Below are positions 36,001 through 46,013 of a DNA stretch of 64,000 nucleotides, piece by piece; position 1 is the first letter of the stretch, and each line of letters begins with the position of its first letter. This stretch comes from Strigops habroptila. Taxonomy: Eukaryota > Chordata > Aves > Psittaciformes > Psittacidae. The translations under genes were made by a program, and so were the position numbers. The notes under the pieces are model-generated. The model was not told the DNA's origin, searched no databases, and worked only from the letters and a program-made list of their open reading frames with translations. The stretch lies in assembly GCF_004027225.2 (NCBI RefSeq), contig NC_044288.2:7057719-7121718 (forward strand). The letters run 5' to 3'.

Positions 36001-39000
36001 CCTTGTTCCCGTATGTATACTGATGTTTTCTTTTTGAAGGAGGTAGATGGGTTGTGGCTCTGACTATAAGGATGGGGTAAGGTCTGCACAGTGCAAGGCT
36101 CATGCTACAGGAATTGTTGTCATTGAAGAAGCCTGGAGTATTAAAGTGTGTATGTGGCAGTTTAAGATGACCCTGTTAATCTTACATAGAGGCATGTATC
36201 ATTCCTCTAGCCATAATTATAAAGACATATGCTTACAGAGCAATTGTTTAGAACACTTGGAGTAGCTATTTCTCTCCCAGGACTAGCTGTGGACCCTGGT
36301 ATGGGTGTCAGTTTTAGCAGGAGGATTAAATTAGCTGTGCCTGGCATGGAGAAGTCTTGGATGGGTTCCTCTGACTTGGGACTGTAGTGTAGAAATCTGG
36401 CTAGAAAACTTCATTGGGCAGATGAGAAACTAAGTGCAGAGGTGTTTGCTCTGCTCTGAAGGGGTGGTGAGAGGATGAGAAGGGTGACTGCCTAAGCAGC
36501 TAGGTAGTACTATTCAATGTTGTAGCTGTTTTCTGAGACAAAACTGTCAAATCAATATTTCTCCTGCTTTAAATGCAAGTGATGTGAAGGAACCTCTTTT
36601 TGCTAACCAGGCATTTATACAGATGACACTTGTTATCGGTTTCGGGATGTCTTTTACTGGTGAATCTTGTAAGACCTTCATGGTTAGTTTGGTGCCAGTA
36701 TGTAACGCAACAGTGCTAGAGTATTGCCTCCAAGAACTGCAGAGCTTGGAGGAATCTTTCATGTATTAAAATGATAATGTTGCTCATTAACTTAGGATAA
36801 AACACAATAGGGAAAGAAGCAGGTAGTACTCCCTTTGTTCATTATCCTTTGTGTCTGGCTTGCTCAGCCTGTAACTCAGGCACCTGCCTGAATATAAGGG
36901 AGAAGTTCTTCCCTGTGAGGGTGCTGAGGCGCTGGCACAGGGTGCCCAGAGAAGCTGTGGCTGCCCCATCCCTGGCAGTGTTCAAGGCCAGGTTGGACAA
37001 AGGGGCTTGGAGCAACCTGCTCTAGTGGAAGGTGTCCCTGCCCGTGGCAGGGGTTGGAACTGGGTGAGCTTTAAGGTCCCTTCAGTACAAACCAGGCTGG
37101 GATTCTGTGAATGTCAACCGCCGCTGCTGCTCTGCAGCTGAGCCTGGAGAGCTCAAATGTGCTGCCTGAAACACCAGGGGCAGGTGGAACCTGAGAGCTG
37201 TGCGTGGTAGGGAAGAATGAGGGAAAAGCTTATGGGTACTGTGTGATTTTTGTGAGTGACACAGAGAGGAGGAGGATCGCTGTGTGAAGTGTCTTTGAAG
37301 GAAAGAGGTCATCTTCAAGGAGCCCTGGGATGTACAAAACCTCCGCTCGCTAAAGCAAGCGTGCTCCTTGCTATTTAAAGTGTCTTAACTACTGCTGCCT
37401 TCGGACAATGTGTGAAACTTGTGAGAATTGTGAGAGAAGTCATTATGGAAGCCAGCAGTGCTGTGAAGACACATCTGGTAGGAGACTCCTTGCTCTGTGG
37501 TGTTGCCATGGCACTGTGAAGATCCCCGGTGCGAGGCTCAGCCTGCCTCTGTGTTGAGGGGAGATGTGGCATACGATGACTTCTGCAGGGTCACCAGGCA
37601 TCTGTGCTAATTCCAGGAGCTACATCCCCCGGGGTGATAAAATGCACAGAGTCAGAAGCATGCTGCATTCCTAAGAATTTGAAAAGACAGCCTGGATTTG
37701 TACATGGGTGTTTGCTCTTTGTCAGGCGGTGTCTTACCCAGTTCCTTTAGCATGTCGAAATTGCAGCAGGGTGTTGTTACCTCACATGGGCTCATTGCCA
37801 GTCACTCCTTAAATGTAAGGTGCTTGAGGTGAGATATGTCTTGCCTGGCTTCACCTCTGAACTCCCCAATGCTTGCAAATAAATCTTGCTGACATCCCTG
37901 GGAGGCTGAACATCAGATACCTCCAGAACTGCTGTGAGAGGTCCTCTTCCCCGGGAGCAGTGGTTGGGCTCACCACAGCTCCTGTCTGTGCAGGTCATGT
38001 GCCCTTCCTGGTCAGTTTGGAGAAAGCTGTAGTTGTGCACTGCTGATCACATCCCAGTAAAACTAACCTGGGGATTTTCATTTAGGACTATGAGGTTATT
38101 TTGTTCCAGCATGGTAGCATGTGATATCCTGGAGCACAGACTGGTTAGTTAGCTGTTCTCTGGAGTTCACTCTTTCCCCTTTTTAGGATATGATGGATGA
38201 TATCTGTCAGGAGCAATTCTTGGAGCTCTCCTATCTGAATGGTGTACCAGACCCAGCTCGAGGCCGGGGAGTCCCTGTGCGGGGAAGGGGAGCAGCTCCA
38301 CCACCGCCTCCGCCTGTCCCAAGGTATCTTTCCCAAAAGCACAAGAACTAGAAATGCTGCATCTTGCTCAGAGTTGTCCTGACAGATGAGGTTAATTGCG
38401 CGTAGCTGTTGGCCTTGACCTTGGCTTTTCCAAGGCTTTCTGACCTTACATTGCAGGCTTGCTTTTGGTAAGCTGGCATTAAATGCTTTGTATTTTGAGA
38501 TGTGATCAAGCACAGTGGGTATCTTCTGTATTGGTTTTGATATCTGAAATCAATAGCTTCATAAAGTAACCTTTCAAAACCAGGAGTACAAAATCATGTG
38601 TAGATAGATGTTGTGTTTGCTTCTGTAGCCTTCAGCAGAATAAGCATTTTCAGTTTAAACTGACCATCCTTTGAAAGTTACAGGATGGCATTATTCTGTC
38701 ATTGCTGCCAAGGCACGGGGATAAGTTGGTGATAAAACTGTTACTAGAGTTCTTGCTTCACTACCTGTTTCATGGAGGGGAAGTCTTTGCTTCCGGGTGT
38801 TTAGCTCAGAAGTGCCCCTGCTCATCTCATCATTGATCTGTAACTTCTGGAGGTCTGGCAGTCGTTGCAGGTTAATGGCAGAGGGTTATTTAAAATGACC
38901 TCTGAGAAATTACTTGCCCGAAGTTCTGTATCAGATTTATTTCGCTATCTGTACAACATCTAATGCAGTAGAGTTCCCATCCCAGAAGAGGTTTTTGTAA

Positions 39001-42000
39001 ATCCAGCAGTAGTGTAACAATTCTTGTGCTAAAGAATTCATGGCTTAGTTAATGGTAACTCTACTTATTTATTTATCAAGCTATTGCATTTTAAAGTAGG
39101 TCTAAGAAGCGCATGCGCTGCCCTTGACATTCAGCACATGAGCTGTAGCTCTTCACAATCCTTCTCATCTCCTTCCCAGGGGACGTGGGGTTGGTGTCCC
39201 CCCCCCCCTCCTCCTCCTCCTCCTCGGGGGGCCCTTGTGCGAGGAGCCCCGGTGCGAGGTGCCATTGCCCGGGGAGCTGCTGTAGCCCGCGGGGTGCCTC
39301 CCCCCCCAGCAGTACGGGGGGCTCCTGCACCCAGAGCACGAGCAGCCGGCATTCAGAGAATACCGCTTCCTCCTCCTCCTCCTCCCGCACCAGAAGCCTA
39401 TGAGGAATATGTGAGTAACTCTATATCTTTGGTTTAATTCCAGCTTAGCTGACCATGTATCAGATACTCCACATTATTGAAATAAAGGCTAAGATTGCTC
39501 TGGAGACGTGACCAGCAGCGCAAACACTGGTATGGGGCTGGGTGACCTGCTTTGTGTCTTACTCCTCAAAGGAGGGAGCTACTTGTGTCCAAAATATGGG
39601 GCAAGGGGGTGGTTTTGGTAAAACAGAGATGAACCCCTAAGGCTGAAGTTAGTCAACTGTCAGAGCATGGTAAAGAATCTACATCACAAAGATTGATGTA
39701 GTTCACATTCTGCAAGGGAATTCTTTAAGGAAGAAACACCAAAGATTTCCTGCTTCCCCTGAAATCCTGAGAGTAAATATGTGAGTGAACGTGGTGTGAC
39801 GTTTCACGTAATAGAACTAAGCACCACCCTCCCCCCAAGCTTCTCTTGGCATCTGTGCTCTTGGTATTCTAAAGGGAGGAAAGGTTTTGATGCACAATAA
39901 CATTTTGAGGAATCATCACAAATACTCATACATCTAAAAAGTCTGTTTCTCTTCTCAGTTAAACTTCATTTTTCCAATCAGGAGTTATTAGGTTGGGTTT
40001 GTCTACCTGTAAGTCCGTGGTTTAGACAGCACAACTACAGGCTTCCTGACATGTGGATTTGTAGCACAGACAAACCGCAACCTTGGACGTGTAAATGACT
40101 TTCAAATGCATTGTAAATATTAGTGTCGTTCATTCCTCCGAAGCCAGAGGACACAAGCAGATCTCAGCTACCTGTCTTAATGTCTGAGTCCCTTCCCTGC
40201 AGTAGGCAAGGATTCACAGGCTCCCCTGAAAGCTGAATTCAGTTTTGCCGTTACTCTTGGTCAGGCATTAACCTCTAGTCCTTCCATTAACACTGTTTTA
40301 CATCATCATCCGTTTCAGGGCTATGATGATGCGTACGCAGACCAGAGCTATGAGGGGTATGAAGGCTACTACAGCCAGGGCCAAGGGTAAGTCTGCTTGT
40401 CTCCTGTCTGTTACTGAGCAAGTTACGCATGGTCCTCTCTTTCTGTTTTCTTTTAAGGGAATGGAAACACTCAGTTCTGAGTTTGAGCTGTAGGGAAAGT
40501 GCCCTATTCTGCTGGAATCCAGGAGTGCCTGGGAAATAACTTTTGGGAGTGTCCCAGTGTCCTTTCCAATTCCATAAAAGTAGCAATCAGACATGCCAGA
40601 GCCACGAGTGACATTGGGCACCTTTTGCTTTTCAAGTGTTTGTGCAAGTTGTATCAGTTTAAGAGTATGGTTTCAGCCCTCTGTGTAACCAACAAAATTA
40701 CTCTTCCAGGGACACAGAATACTATGATTATGGACACGGGGAGGCGCAGGAAACCTATGAAGCTTATGGTATGTCTGGGAATACTGTTCTCTCGACAGGG
40801 AAGGGGCTGCACATAGTTGGGAATTGCCTGCAGCGGTTGCACATAGTTGGAAATTGCTTGTGGTCAGCCAGCTGTTTTCCAGTGCCATTCCATGCTCTGA
40901 GCAAAAACTTCCTGAAGAGAACCTCGGATAGTTTTCATGGCAGAATATTTATGCCCTGCAGATTATCCAGGTCTGAACAACCAAAGACATCCTGTGGATT
41001 TTAGATTCTTACCTAACTGGGTTGTCTCAAAGATGATGCTTTCAAAATTCCAGTTTTTAACTATGGAAATATTTTTTAATTTCCTTATAGCTTTAGAATA
41101 TCTTAAGAGCTCTGGATTTCCACCCACAGCACTACTTTTGCTGCAGTCTGGTTTTCACAGATTGTATTTTGTTGAGCTGGATGAGTGCATGGTTCCATCT
41201 GCTTCCTTATCCTCAAAATCCCGCTGGCTGATACTGACTCTGTACTATGCGTTTGCTTGAAAAATGGGTTAAAATGTCATCTGAAGGCCTCCCTTTGACT
41301 AGGTAAAAAGATTTTGGTCAATGTGACTTGTAAGTAGTCTATGAAGTTTAGCTAATTACATAAAGCTGTCAACTTGGGCTAGACTGAGGGGTGGGGGGGT
41401 CCAGTTTAACCACAGCTGTACATCACCAGCTGTTGAAAACAGTAAGCCTTATATCTGAGGTGCTGTCAATAAAAGATTGGGTGACAACTGCATTTTTTTA
41501 AATCTAGTTCATATATCCAAGCTTATGAATGGCATCTGCATGTGGCACTGAGTAAGATTCATTTTCCTCTCTCTGTAAACAAGTTATAAACAAGTTACAA
41601 AAGCCACACAGCGAGCTGCTTAATGGCATGGAAGTGGGCTGTGTTGCAAACAGCCCTTTTAGCAGAGCATCAGCCTGAAGGCTTCAGTGAATGCAGGTAG
41701 TGAGGGTAATGACCAGCTGGAGGGGATTTCTGGGATCCTTGGGAACTGGGAATCCCCTGTGTCATGTGTTAGGGAAGCATGGTTGTTAGTGAGGTGGCTG
41801 TCTCCTGCCCCAGGGTGTTCCCTGCTCTGGACTTAAGTTGTGTGAAGTTCAAATTCAGGTGCCTAGCAGGGATGCTTTTCCAGTCTTTTCCAGTCTGAGA
41901 TGCATTTCAGTAGACAGCTGCTGTCAGTAACTCCTGTCTTTCCTGCCTTCAGTGGCTTGGTTTGTTGCCTGTATTTAGTCACACAGCACAAAGAGGCTTT

Positions 42001-43274
42001 TGTGCCTCCCACTTGGTAGGAGAGCGGTGGTGCTGCCTGGGATATGATGGCCAAAATGCTCACTGTGTACTTGGCATCAAGTTGCCACAGCTGATCTGTT
42101 TATCCACAGTAATTTCCTTTGGTCTCTGCTTTCATGAAAACAGAATTAGAGAAATAAATTGTTAAGCCAGGCTGGAGAGTTTTGAGAAAATGGGGACGTG
42201 CTCTGTGGTGGTAGGAACCAGCTTGGCTGGCCTCAGGCTTCGGACACTTGATTTCATAAATCAGTGACCCTGGAGAGAATGGCAGGCATGCAAGTGTGAA
42301 TGTTGCAAGCACAAGCCATAATGAAAGCTGAGCTTGGATATCTCGGCCTTGAGCTAGCTCAGAGACAATGGGACATGAACTTCACTTGCTTTTGATCTAT
42401 GTGCAGCAGGAGGGTTGGGGCTGTCCTGTTGAGTGCTTTGTCCATCAGCAGTTAACAGTGGTACGGCGAGCAGATGCTTTCCTGTATTTGTGGAGGGGAA
42501 GGAACAGCATGTCACAGTCAGAAAGCAGACTGGTGTCTGGAAGTTGTCGTTCATGCTGCCATCCTACAGCAGCATTGGGACTTAATTATTTTGGCACAAT
42601 TATCCAGGAGCTGCCTTACCTGGCACTTGGGAAGGAGGGAAGTGCTACCTGCAGCTGTCCCCCCAGCCAGACCCCAGGTTAGAGGTGCTGCTGGCCACCA
42701 GCCCGAGGGGCCATGGCTGCTGCCACCTTTGCCACAGCTGGCTGCCAGTGCTGCCCTGTGAATTGGCTTTGGATCTGCTGGAGTTAATGACTCCTAAAAG
42801 GCACTGGGTTTGTCCCATTTGGTGCTGAGCCGGGCTGTTGGGGCTGCAGGCTTCCCGGGATCTTGTGCAAGTGCCTTTTTCCCCATAGTGTCAGAAGGAA
42901 TGTGGTTTACTGATGGACTTGGCAGTTCTGGGTTAATGGCTGGACTTGGTCTTAAGGGGTTTTTCCAACCTGAATGATTTTGTGTTCTGCAAACAAGAGG
43001 TTTTGGTGGACCATGGGGTACTTTGCAGACCAGTTTTGGGGTGAGACCACTGTGAAGATGTCCTGTGCTGCTGCATTGACTCCGGAGGGAAGCCTGTCAC
43101 CCAGCACCACAGCTCCCTCCCTGCCCTTGGATCACAGCAGTCCACCATCCTTGACATATCCCTCTCTTTTCCACAGGGCAAGATGACTGGAATGGAACCA
43201 GGCCCTCCCTGAAGGCCCCGCCGGCCAGGCCAGTGAAGGGGGCCTACAGAGAGCACCCATACGGACGTTATTAG
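26675..43274 (+). CDS. KHDRBS1: KH domain RNA-binding protein Sam68, nine coding exons with an apparent 1-nt frameshift in exon 6
   Basis: Exons 26675-27008, 33969-34096, 34651-34767, 35864-36010, 38187-38323, 39180-39410, 40319-40386, 40710-40768 and 43177-43274 total 1,319 nt, one short of a whole number of codons. Sam68 is a STAR-family nuclear protein that binds U/A-rich RNA, controls splicing and is a Src-family substrate. Visible parts: a proline/RG-rich N-terminus; QUA1 from about residue 81 ([16 protein letters not shown]); the KH domain with its GxxG loop GPQG at 163-166; QUA2 after the KH; RG boxes and polyproline SH3 ligands in exons 5-6; a tyrosine-rich C-terminus; and the terminal nuclear-localisation segment ending YREHPYGRY. 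Frames before and after a C11 run (39198-39208) disagree by one base, so the literal reading stops at 39283-39285. Human Sam68 has 443 aa. A sequencing error is likelier than a real knockout. Confidence 0.96.
28680..28815 (+). mobile_element. CR1 LINE fragment, short 3' end
   Basis: Contains the shared CR1 blocks from GGTGTTCAAGGCCAG to GAGCTTTAAGGTCC. More diverged at its 3' end (CACTCTATGAAA). Confidence 0.88.
33003..33255 (+). mobile_element. CR1 LINE fragment in KHDRBS1 intron 1
   Basis: Starts in the CCAGAGGGGAGACTGAGATG part of the CR1 3' region and ends GGGACTCTATGAA. Sense orientation to KHDRBS1. Confidence 0.92.
33969..34096 (+). CDS. KHDRBS1: KHDRBS1 exon 2
   Basis: 128 nt encoding residues 112-154: the end of QUA1 and the first KH strand ([19 protein letters not shown]). 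Acceptor TTGTTTAG, donor GTGAGG. Confidence 0.96.
34651..34767 (+). CDS. KHDRBS1: KHDRBS1 exon 3 (core of the KH domain)
   Basis: 117 nt, exactly 39 codons in phase 0-0, residues 155-193 including the RNA-binding GxxG loop. The acceptor has a long T-run (about 34620-34635). Skipping would stay in frame and remove the KH core, in keeping with the Sam68 delta-KH isoform known from mammals. Confidence 0.97.
34768..35863 (+). other. KHDRBS1 intron 3
   Basis: 1.1 kb. Contains a dense UAAA-type cluster (about 35148-35171) and T-rich tracts near 35282-35310. No other exon recognised. Confidence 0.85.
35864..36010 (+). CDS. KHDRBS1: KHDRBS1 exon 4
   Basis: 147 nt, residues 194-242, encoding the C-terminal half of the KH domain ([20 protein letters not shown] to EEVKKFLVP). 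Phase 0-0, donor GTATGT. Confidence 0.97.
36011..38186 (+). other. KHDRBS1 intron 4
   Basis: 2.2 kb intron with a CR1 fragment at 36893-37112. No exon seen inside. Confidence 0.88.
36893..37112 (+). mobile_element. CR1 LINE fragment in KHDRBS1 intron 4
   Basis: Begins near GAAGTTCTTCCCTGTGAGG and ends GGGATTCTGTGAATG. Sense orientation to the gene. Confidence 0.93.
38187..38323 (+). CDS. KHDRBS1: KHDRBS1 exon 5
   Basis: 137 nt, residues 243-287 plus two bases of R288. Encodes QUA2 ([19 protein letters not shown]) and the start of the RG/polyproline region ([20 protein letters not shown]). Donor AAG/GTATCT. Confidence 0.96.
38324..39179 (+). other. KHDRBS1 intron 5
   Basis: 0.86 kb GT-AG intron without recognisable features. 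Confidence 0.9.
39180..39410 (+). CDS. KHDRBS1: KHDRBS1 exon 6 with frame break in a C11 run
   Basis: Acceptor CTTCCCAG. The start reads (R)GRGVG in the frame set by exon 5. After C11 at 39198-39208 and a (CCT)n stretch, the conserved [17 protein letters not shown] to [10 protein letters not shown] and EEY is in a frame shifted by one base. One extra base in the C-run would reconcile the two. As given, the first frame meets TAG at 39283-39285. The polyproline between GRGVG and RGALVRG is longer than in human, which has two prolines there. Confidence 0.93.
39411..40318 (+). other. KHDRBS1 intron 6
   Basis: 0.9 kb GT-AG intron. No feature recognised. Confidence 0.9.
40319..40386 (+). CDS. KHDRBS1: KHDRBS1 exon 7
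   Basis: 68 nt encoding the tyrosine-rich [20 protein letters not shown] segment, a Src-family substrate region in Sam68. Donor GTAAGT. Confidence 0.95.
40387..40709 (+). other. KHDRBS1 intron 7
   Basis: Short intron of 323 nt. No feature besides its splice signals. Confidence 0.9.
40710..40768 (+). CDS. KHDRBS1: KHDRBS1 exon 8
   Basis: 59 nt encoding [19 protein letters not shown]. Donor GTATGT. The reading frame stays open past the donor to 41004. Confidence 0.95.
40807..40866 (+). repeat. Two-copy 30-bp tandem repeat just inside intron 8
   Basis: Units 40807-40836 and 40837-40866 share GCACATAGTTGG(G/A)AATTGC. The unit is a multiple of three and both copies translate to LHIVGNCL in the frame continuing from exon 8. 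Confidence 0.9.
42905..42990 (+). mobile_element. CR1 LINE 3' end, older type
   Basis: Matches the alternative CR1 tail with GGACTTGGTCTTAAGGGGTT and TTTCCAACCTGAATGATTTTGTG, like the copy at 54690. It is diverged and short. Confidence 0.8.
43177..43274 (+). CDS. KHDRBS1: KHDRBS1 exon 9 coding part with stop
   Basis: Acceptor TTTCCACAG. Encodes [18 protein letters not shown] and [13 protein letters not shown], the nuclear localisation region, then TAG at 43272-43274. Confidence 0.97.
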
Positions 43275-43907
43275 AAAACAAACATGAGGGAAAAATATCA
43301 GTTATGAGCAAACAGTTGTTACTGATTCTTGTATCTCCCGGGATTCCCGTTGCTTTACCCACACCAGACAAGTAATTGTCTAACTGTTTTTCTTCGTGGC
43401 CCTTTTTCTCCCACTCCATCCTCACCCTGCATTCTGGCTTCTGTACGTAGTATTTTAAAATGAGTTAAATAGATTTAGAGGCGCGACTTTAATTTTCTTT
43501 TGTTTTGTCCTTTTTTCAGTGTGTAGGTGGCTTTTCTTTCTTTGTTGTTTAGATAAAACACAAACTGTACCTTTTTTTAAGAAAAAAAAGAAAAAAGTTG
43601 AGTTAAAAATGTTAGTTTCAGAAGTGACATGCTTTGCTTAGCAGTTAATGAAATTAAGGTTTTGTTAACCTCTTAAGTTTGGTTTTAAGGAACCCATAAA
43701 AGTTGTAGTTGCAGAATCCCAAAGTAGGCTACATTTCAAAATTCAGGGCTGTTTTTAAGAACTAATATCATAATGTAATGGTAGTAGCTGCCACCCTTTA
43801 AAAGTAAGCTCAGATGTCAAACTTTGATTAAAAGCAGATTGCTGGTGAATCCTAGGTTTAAATTTTAATATAAAGGATCCTCAAAAAAATTAAATAGCTG
43901 TGGGATT

Positions 43908-43975
43908 TTTTTTTTTTTGGGGGGGGTGGGGGGTGGTGGTGTTTCTTTGTTTCTTTGTTTCTTTGTTTTTAAAAG
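43908..43975 (+). repeat. T-run, G-rich block and (TTTCTTTG)n in the KHDRBS1 3'UTR
   Basis: About twelve T, then G-runs GGGGGGGGTGGGGGGTGGTG, then repeated TTTCTTTG. In the mRNA sense the G-runs could form a quadruplex. Confidence 0.85.
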
Positions 43976-44529
43976 GTAATTGACTTAGAAACAAAAAACC
44001 AAAACACCAACCCAATCAAATTAGGTTTGTAAAATTGACTTTTCTTATGTGGGTTTTGAAATCTAGCCCCGAACATGCGGTGTTGAGAGATGCTTGGGAA
44101 GCAGATTTTTCAGTGTAAAGGGGTTCTTCTTTAGCTTCTGTATGAAGAACTTTGAAGGGAAAACCAAATTAAAGCATGGCTTTAGTTACTCAGTGTTTGA
44201 TATTAGAAAACAGAGTAAAATTGCAGTTTTATTTCTCTAGTTCTTCGGGCAGATAAATCGGCTCTAGTTTAAAACCGACATAAGTGTTGATGTTAGCAAT
44301 CCATTGACTTGTTCAAGTGTATCTATCTCAATGCTAGCTTTGCCTAAAAAGGGACACTGCAGCTGAAAAAAAAAAAAATGAGGAAAAAACTTCACTTTGT
44401 ACATAGGATAAAGTCCTAATTGGATTTGTACACTGTCCTCCCACTCTGTTCCTGAAGATTAAATGCTACATGTGTAAGTCTGCCTAACTAGGTAGCTAAA
44501 ACTTGTCAAAATGTCTGCCTCAGTTTGTC

Positions 44530-44535
44530 AATAAA
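44530..44535 (+). terminator. Polyadenylation signal of KHDRBS1
   Basis: AATAAA followed by a GU/U-rich element (44561-44590), at a distance from the stop that suits the gene. Further AATAAA hexamers (44622 and 45684) might serve longer forms. Confidence 0.65.
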
Positions 44536-45990
44536 GTTTAGTCCTTTTTTAATCAAAGTAAATGTGATGAATTGTCATTTTTTTGGTTGAGAGCTAAAAT
44601 AGCTATATATATTTTTCCATTCAAATAAATTTAAATTAACACTAAAGCTAATTGTCTTTTTAAAACCTGGAGACATCCTAAAACACGGTGGTTTGTGTAA
44701 TTCTCACAAAAAAAGCTTATCAAGCTTATTGAATGAGCTTCAGTTAAAAAAAAAAAAAATAGAAAAAGAAAAGCAAATTTGTTTTTCACCCCCTGGAAGT
44801 TGTTGCAGTCAGTTGGATTCTGGGCTATGGCAGGAATCTCTCTTCAGGAAAGTGGTCATGGTTCTTTGCTGAATTACCAATTCAGATTTCAGGTGGCCTC
44901 ACCAGGCTGGTCCATGCTGCAGACTCCAGATTGAGTCTGAAATGGCTGGTTTAAATGCAGCATGACAAAATGAGCGCTGAAAATTCCAAGGCTCAGCTGC
45001 CACCAGGAGGAGAAGGAAGCTTGCTTTCTGCTTCATGTTAACACCCCTAACCCCCTTGGCTAAGCCCTTCCGACTTCACAGTAGCCTTTCTTTGGAAAGC
45101 CACTTAAAAATGTGTTTTTTCGTTTGAGAAGGTGCTGCAGTTGCTCCTCATATCCTTCTGCAAGGGTGTGTCTGTCTAGAGATAGAATAGAATAGCTTAA
45201 ACTGCTGCTTAGACATGAAAAAGGGTTTGTATTTCCCATCTGCAAAATGAATTTGGCATTCCAGGGGGAGAGAATTAAACTGCTCGGGGGTGAAAAATAG
45301 AGCGTTAGGAACCAACCTGCCTGTAGCAGTGCATGATTGAGGGGAATACTTTAAAACAAAAAAAAGTTGTATTTGTAGATTGTTATTAAAGTGTAAATAA
45401 CGGCATTTTCAATACTGGTTTGGAGTCAGCTTTCAGGGCATAATGTCTTGCTTGATGAAAAGATCACCCTATGCCCCCCTTTTAAAGGAAAATTATCGCA
45501 GGAGAATCAGGATGTGTAAAGCTAACATGCATCGCAAAGCCCAAAAGGTAACCTAAATGTCTGATTTTAATAGCACATTTCTCTTTTACATAAACTGTGA
45601 CGGCAACTTGCATAAACTTTATTGAACCAATTCTTCAGATGTTAATGTAAAAAAAAAAAATGGTAAAAAATTGTTTAAAATAAACATTAAAAAACCCCAA
45701 ACCACGTGCTTCTGCATAAATCAGCAATAACTTTAATAACGTGCCCTTTGAAACTGTAATGTAATGTGGGCAAAAAGGAATCGGCGAGCTTAAATCTCAA
45801 GAGATGTAAAATGACAACGGATATAGATAGTCCTGCTACTGCCAACAACAAAATTCTGTTCAGTTACTTAAACATGTAAAATGACGGCCCTTTTTAGACC
45901 CCAGTATTGCTATGTACTGCGAAATGCCCAAAGCTCAGCTTAAGTTGCATGTTTTCCTTCCTGTGAAATTGCATGCAGGAATCTCTCTTC

Positions 45991-46013
45991 TTTTTTTTTT
46001 TTTTTTTTTTTTT
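45991..46013. repeat. Poly-T tract
   Basis: A run of over 20 T within a C/T-rich context. No retrogene or SINE is attached on either side. Confidence 0.9.

Larger units (their letters stand above)
40769..43176 (+). other. KHDRBS1 intron 8
   Basis: 2.4 kb. It starts with an in-frame 30-bp tandem duplication (40807-40866), has an intronic AATAAA at 41468-41473 and a CR1 end at 42905-42990. Confidence 0.88.
43275..44555 (+). other. KHDRBS1: KHDRBS1 3' untranslated region
   Basis: AU-rich, with many UAAA and UUUAA motifs and a T-run to G-run block at 43908-43975. The end is inferred from AATAAA at 44530-44535. Confidence 0.75.

Noticed and set aside
39084-39179. Alternative acceptor to restore the KHDRBS1 exon 6 frame
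   Set aside because: The upstream extension in the downstream frame does not resemble Sam68, whereas the acceptor at 39178-39179 gives the conserved GRGVG. A homopolymer error explains the data better.
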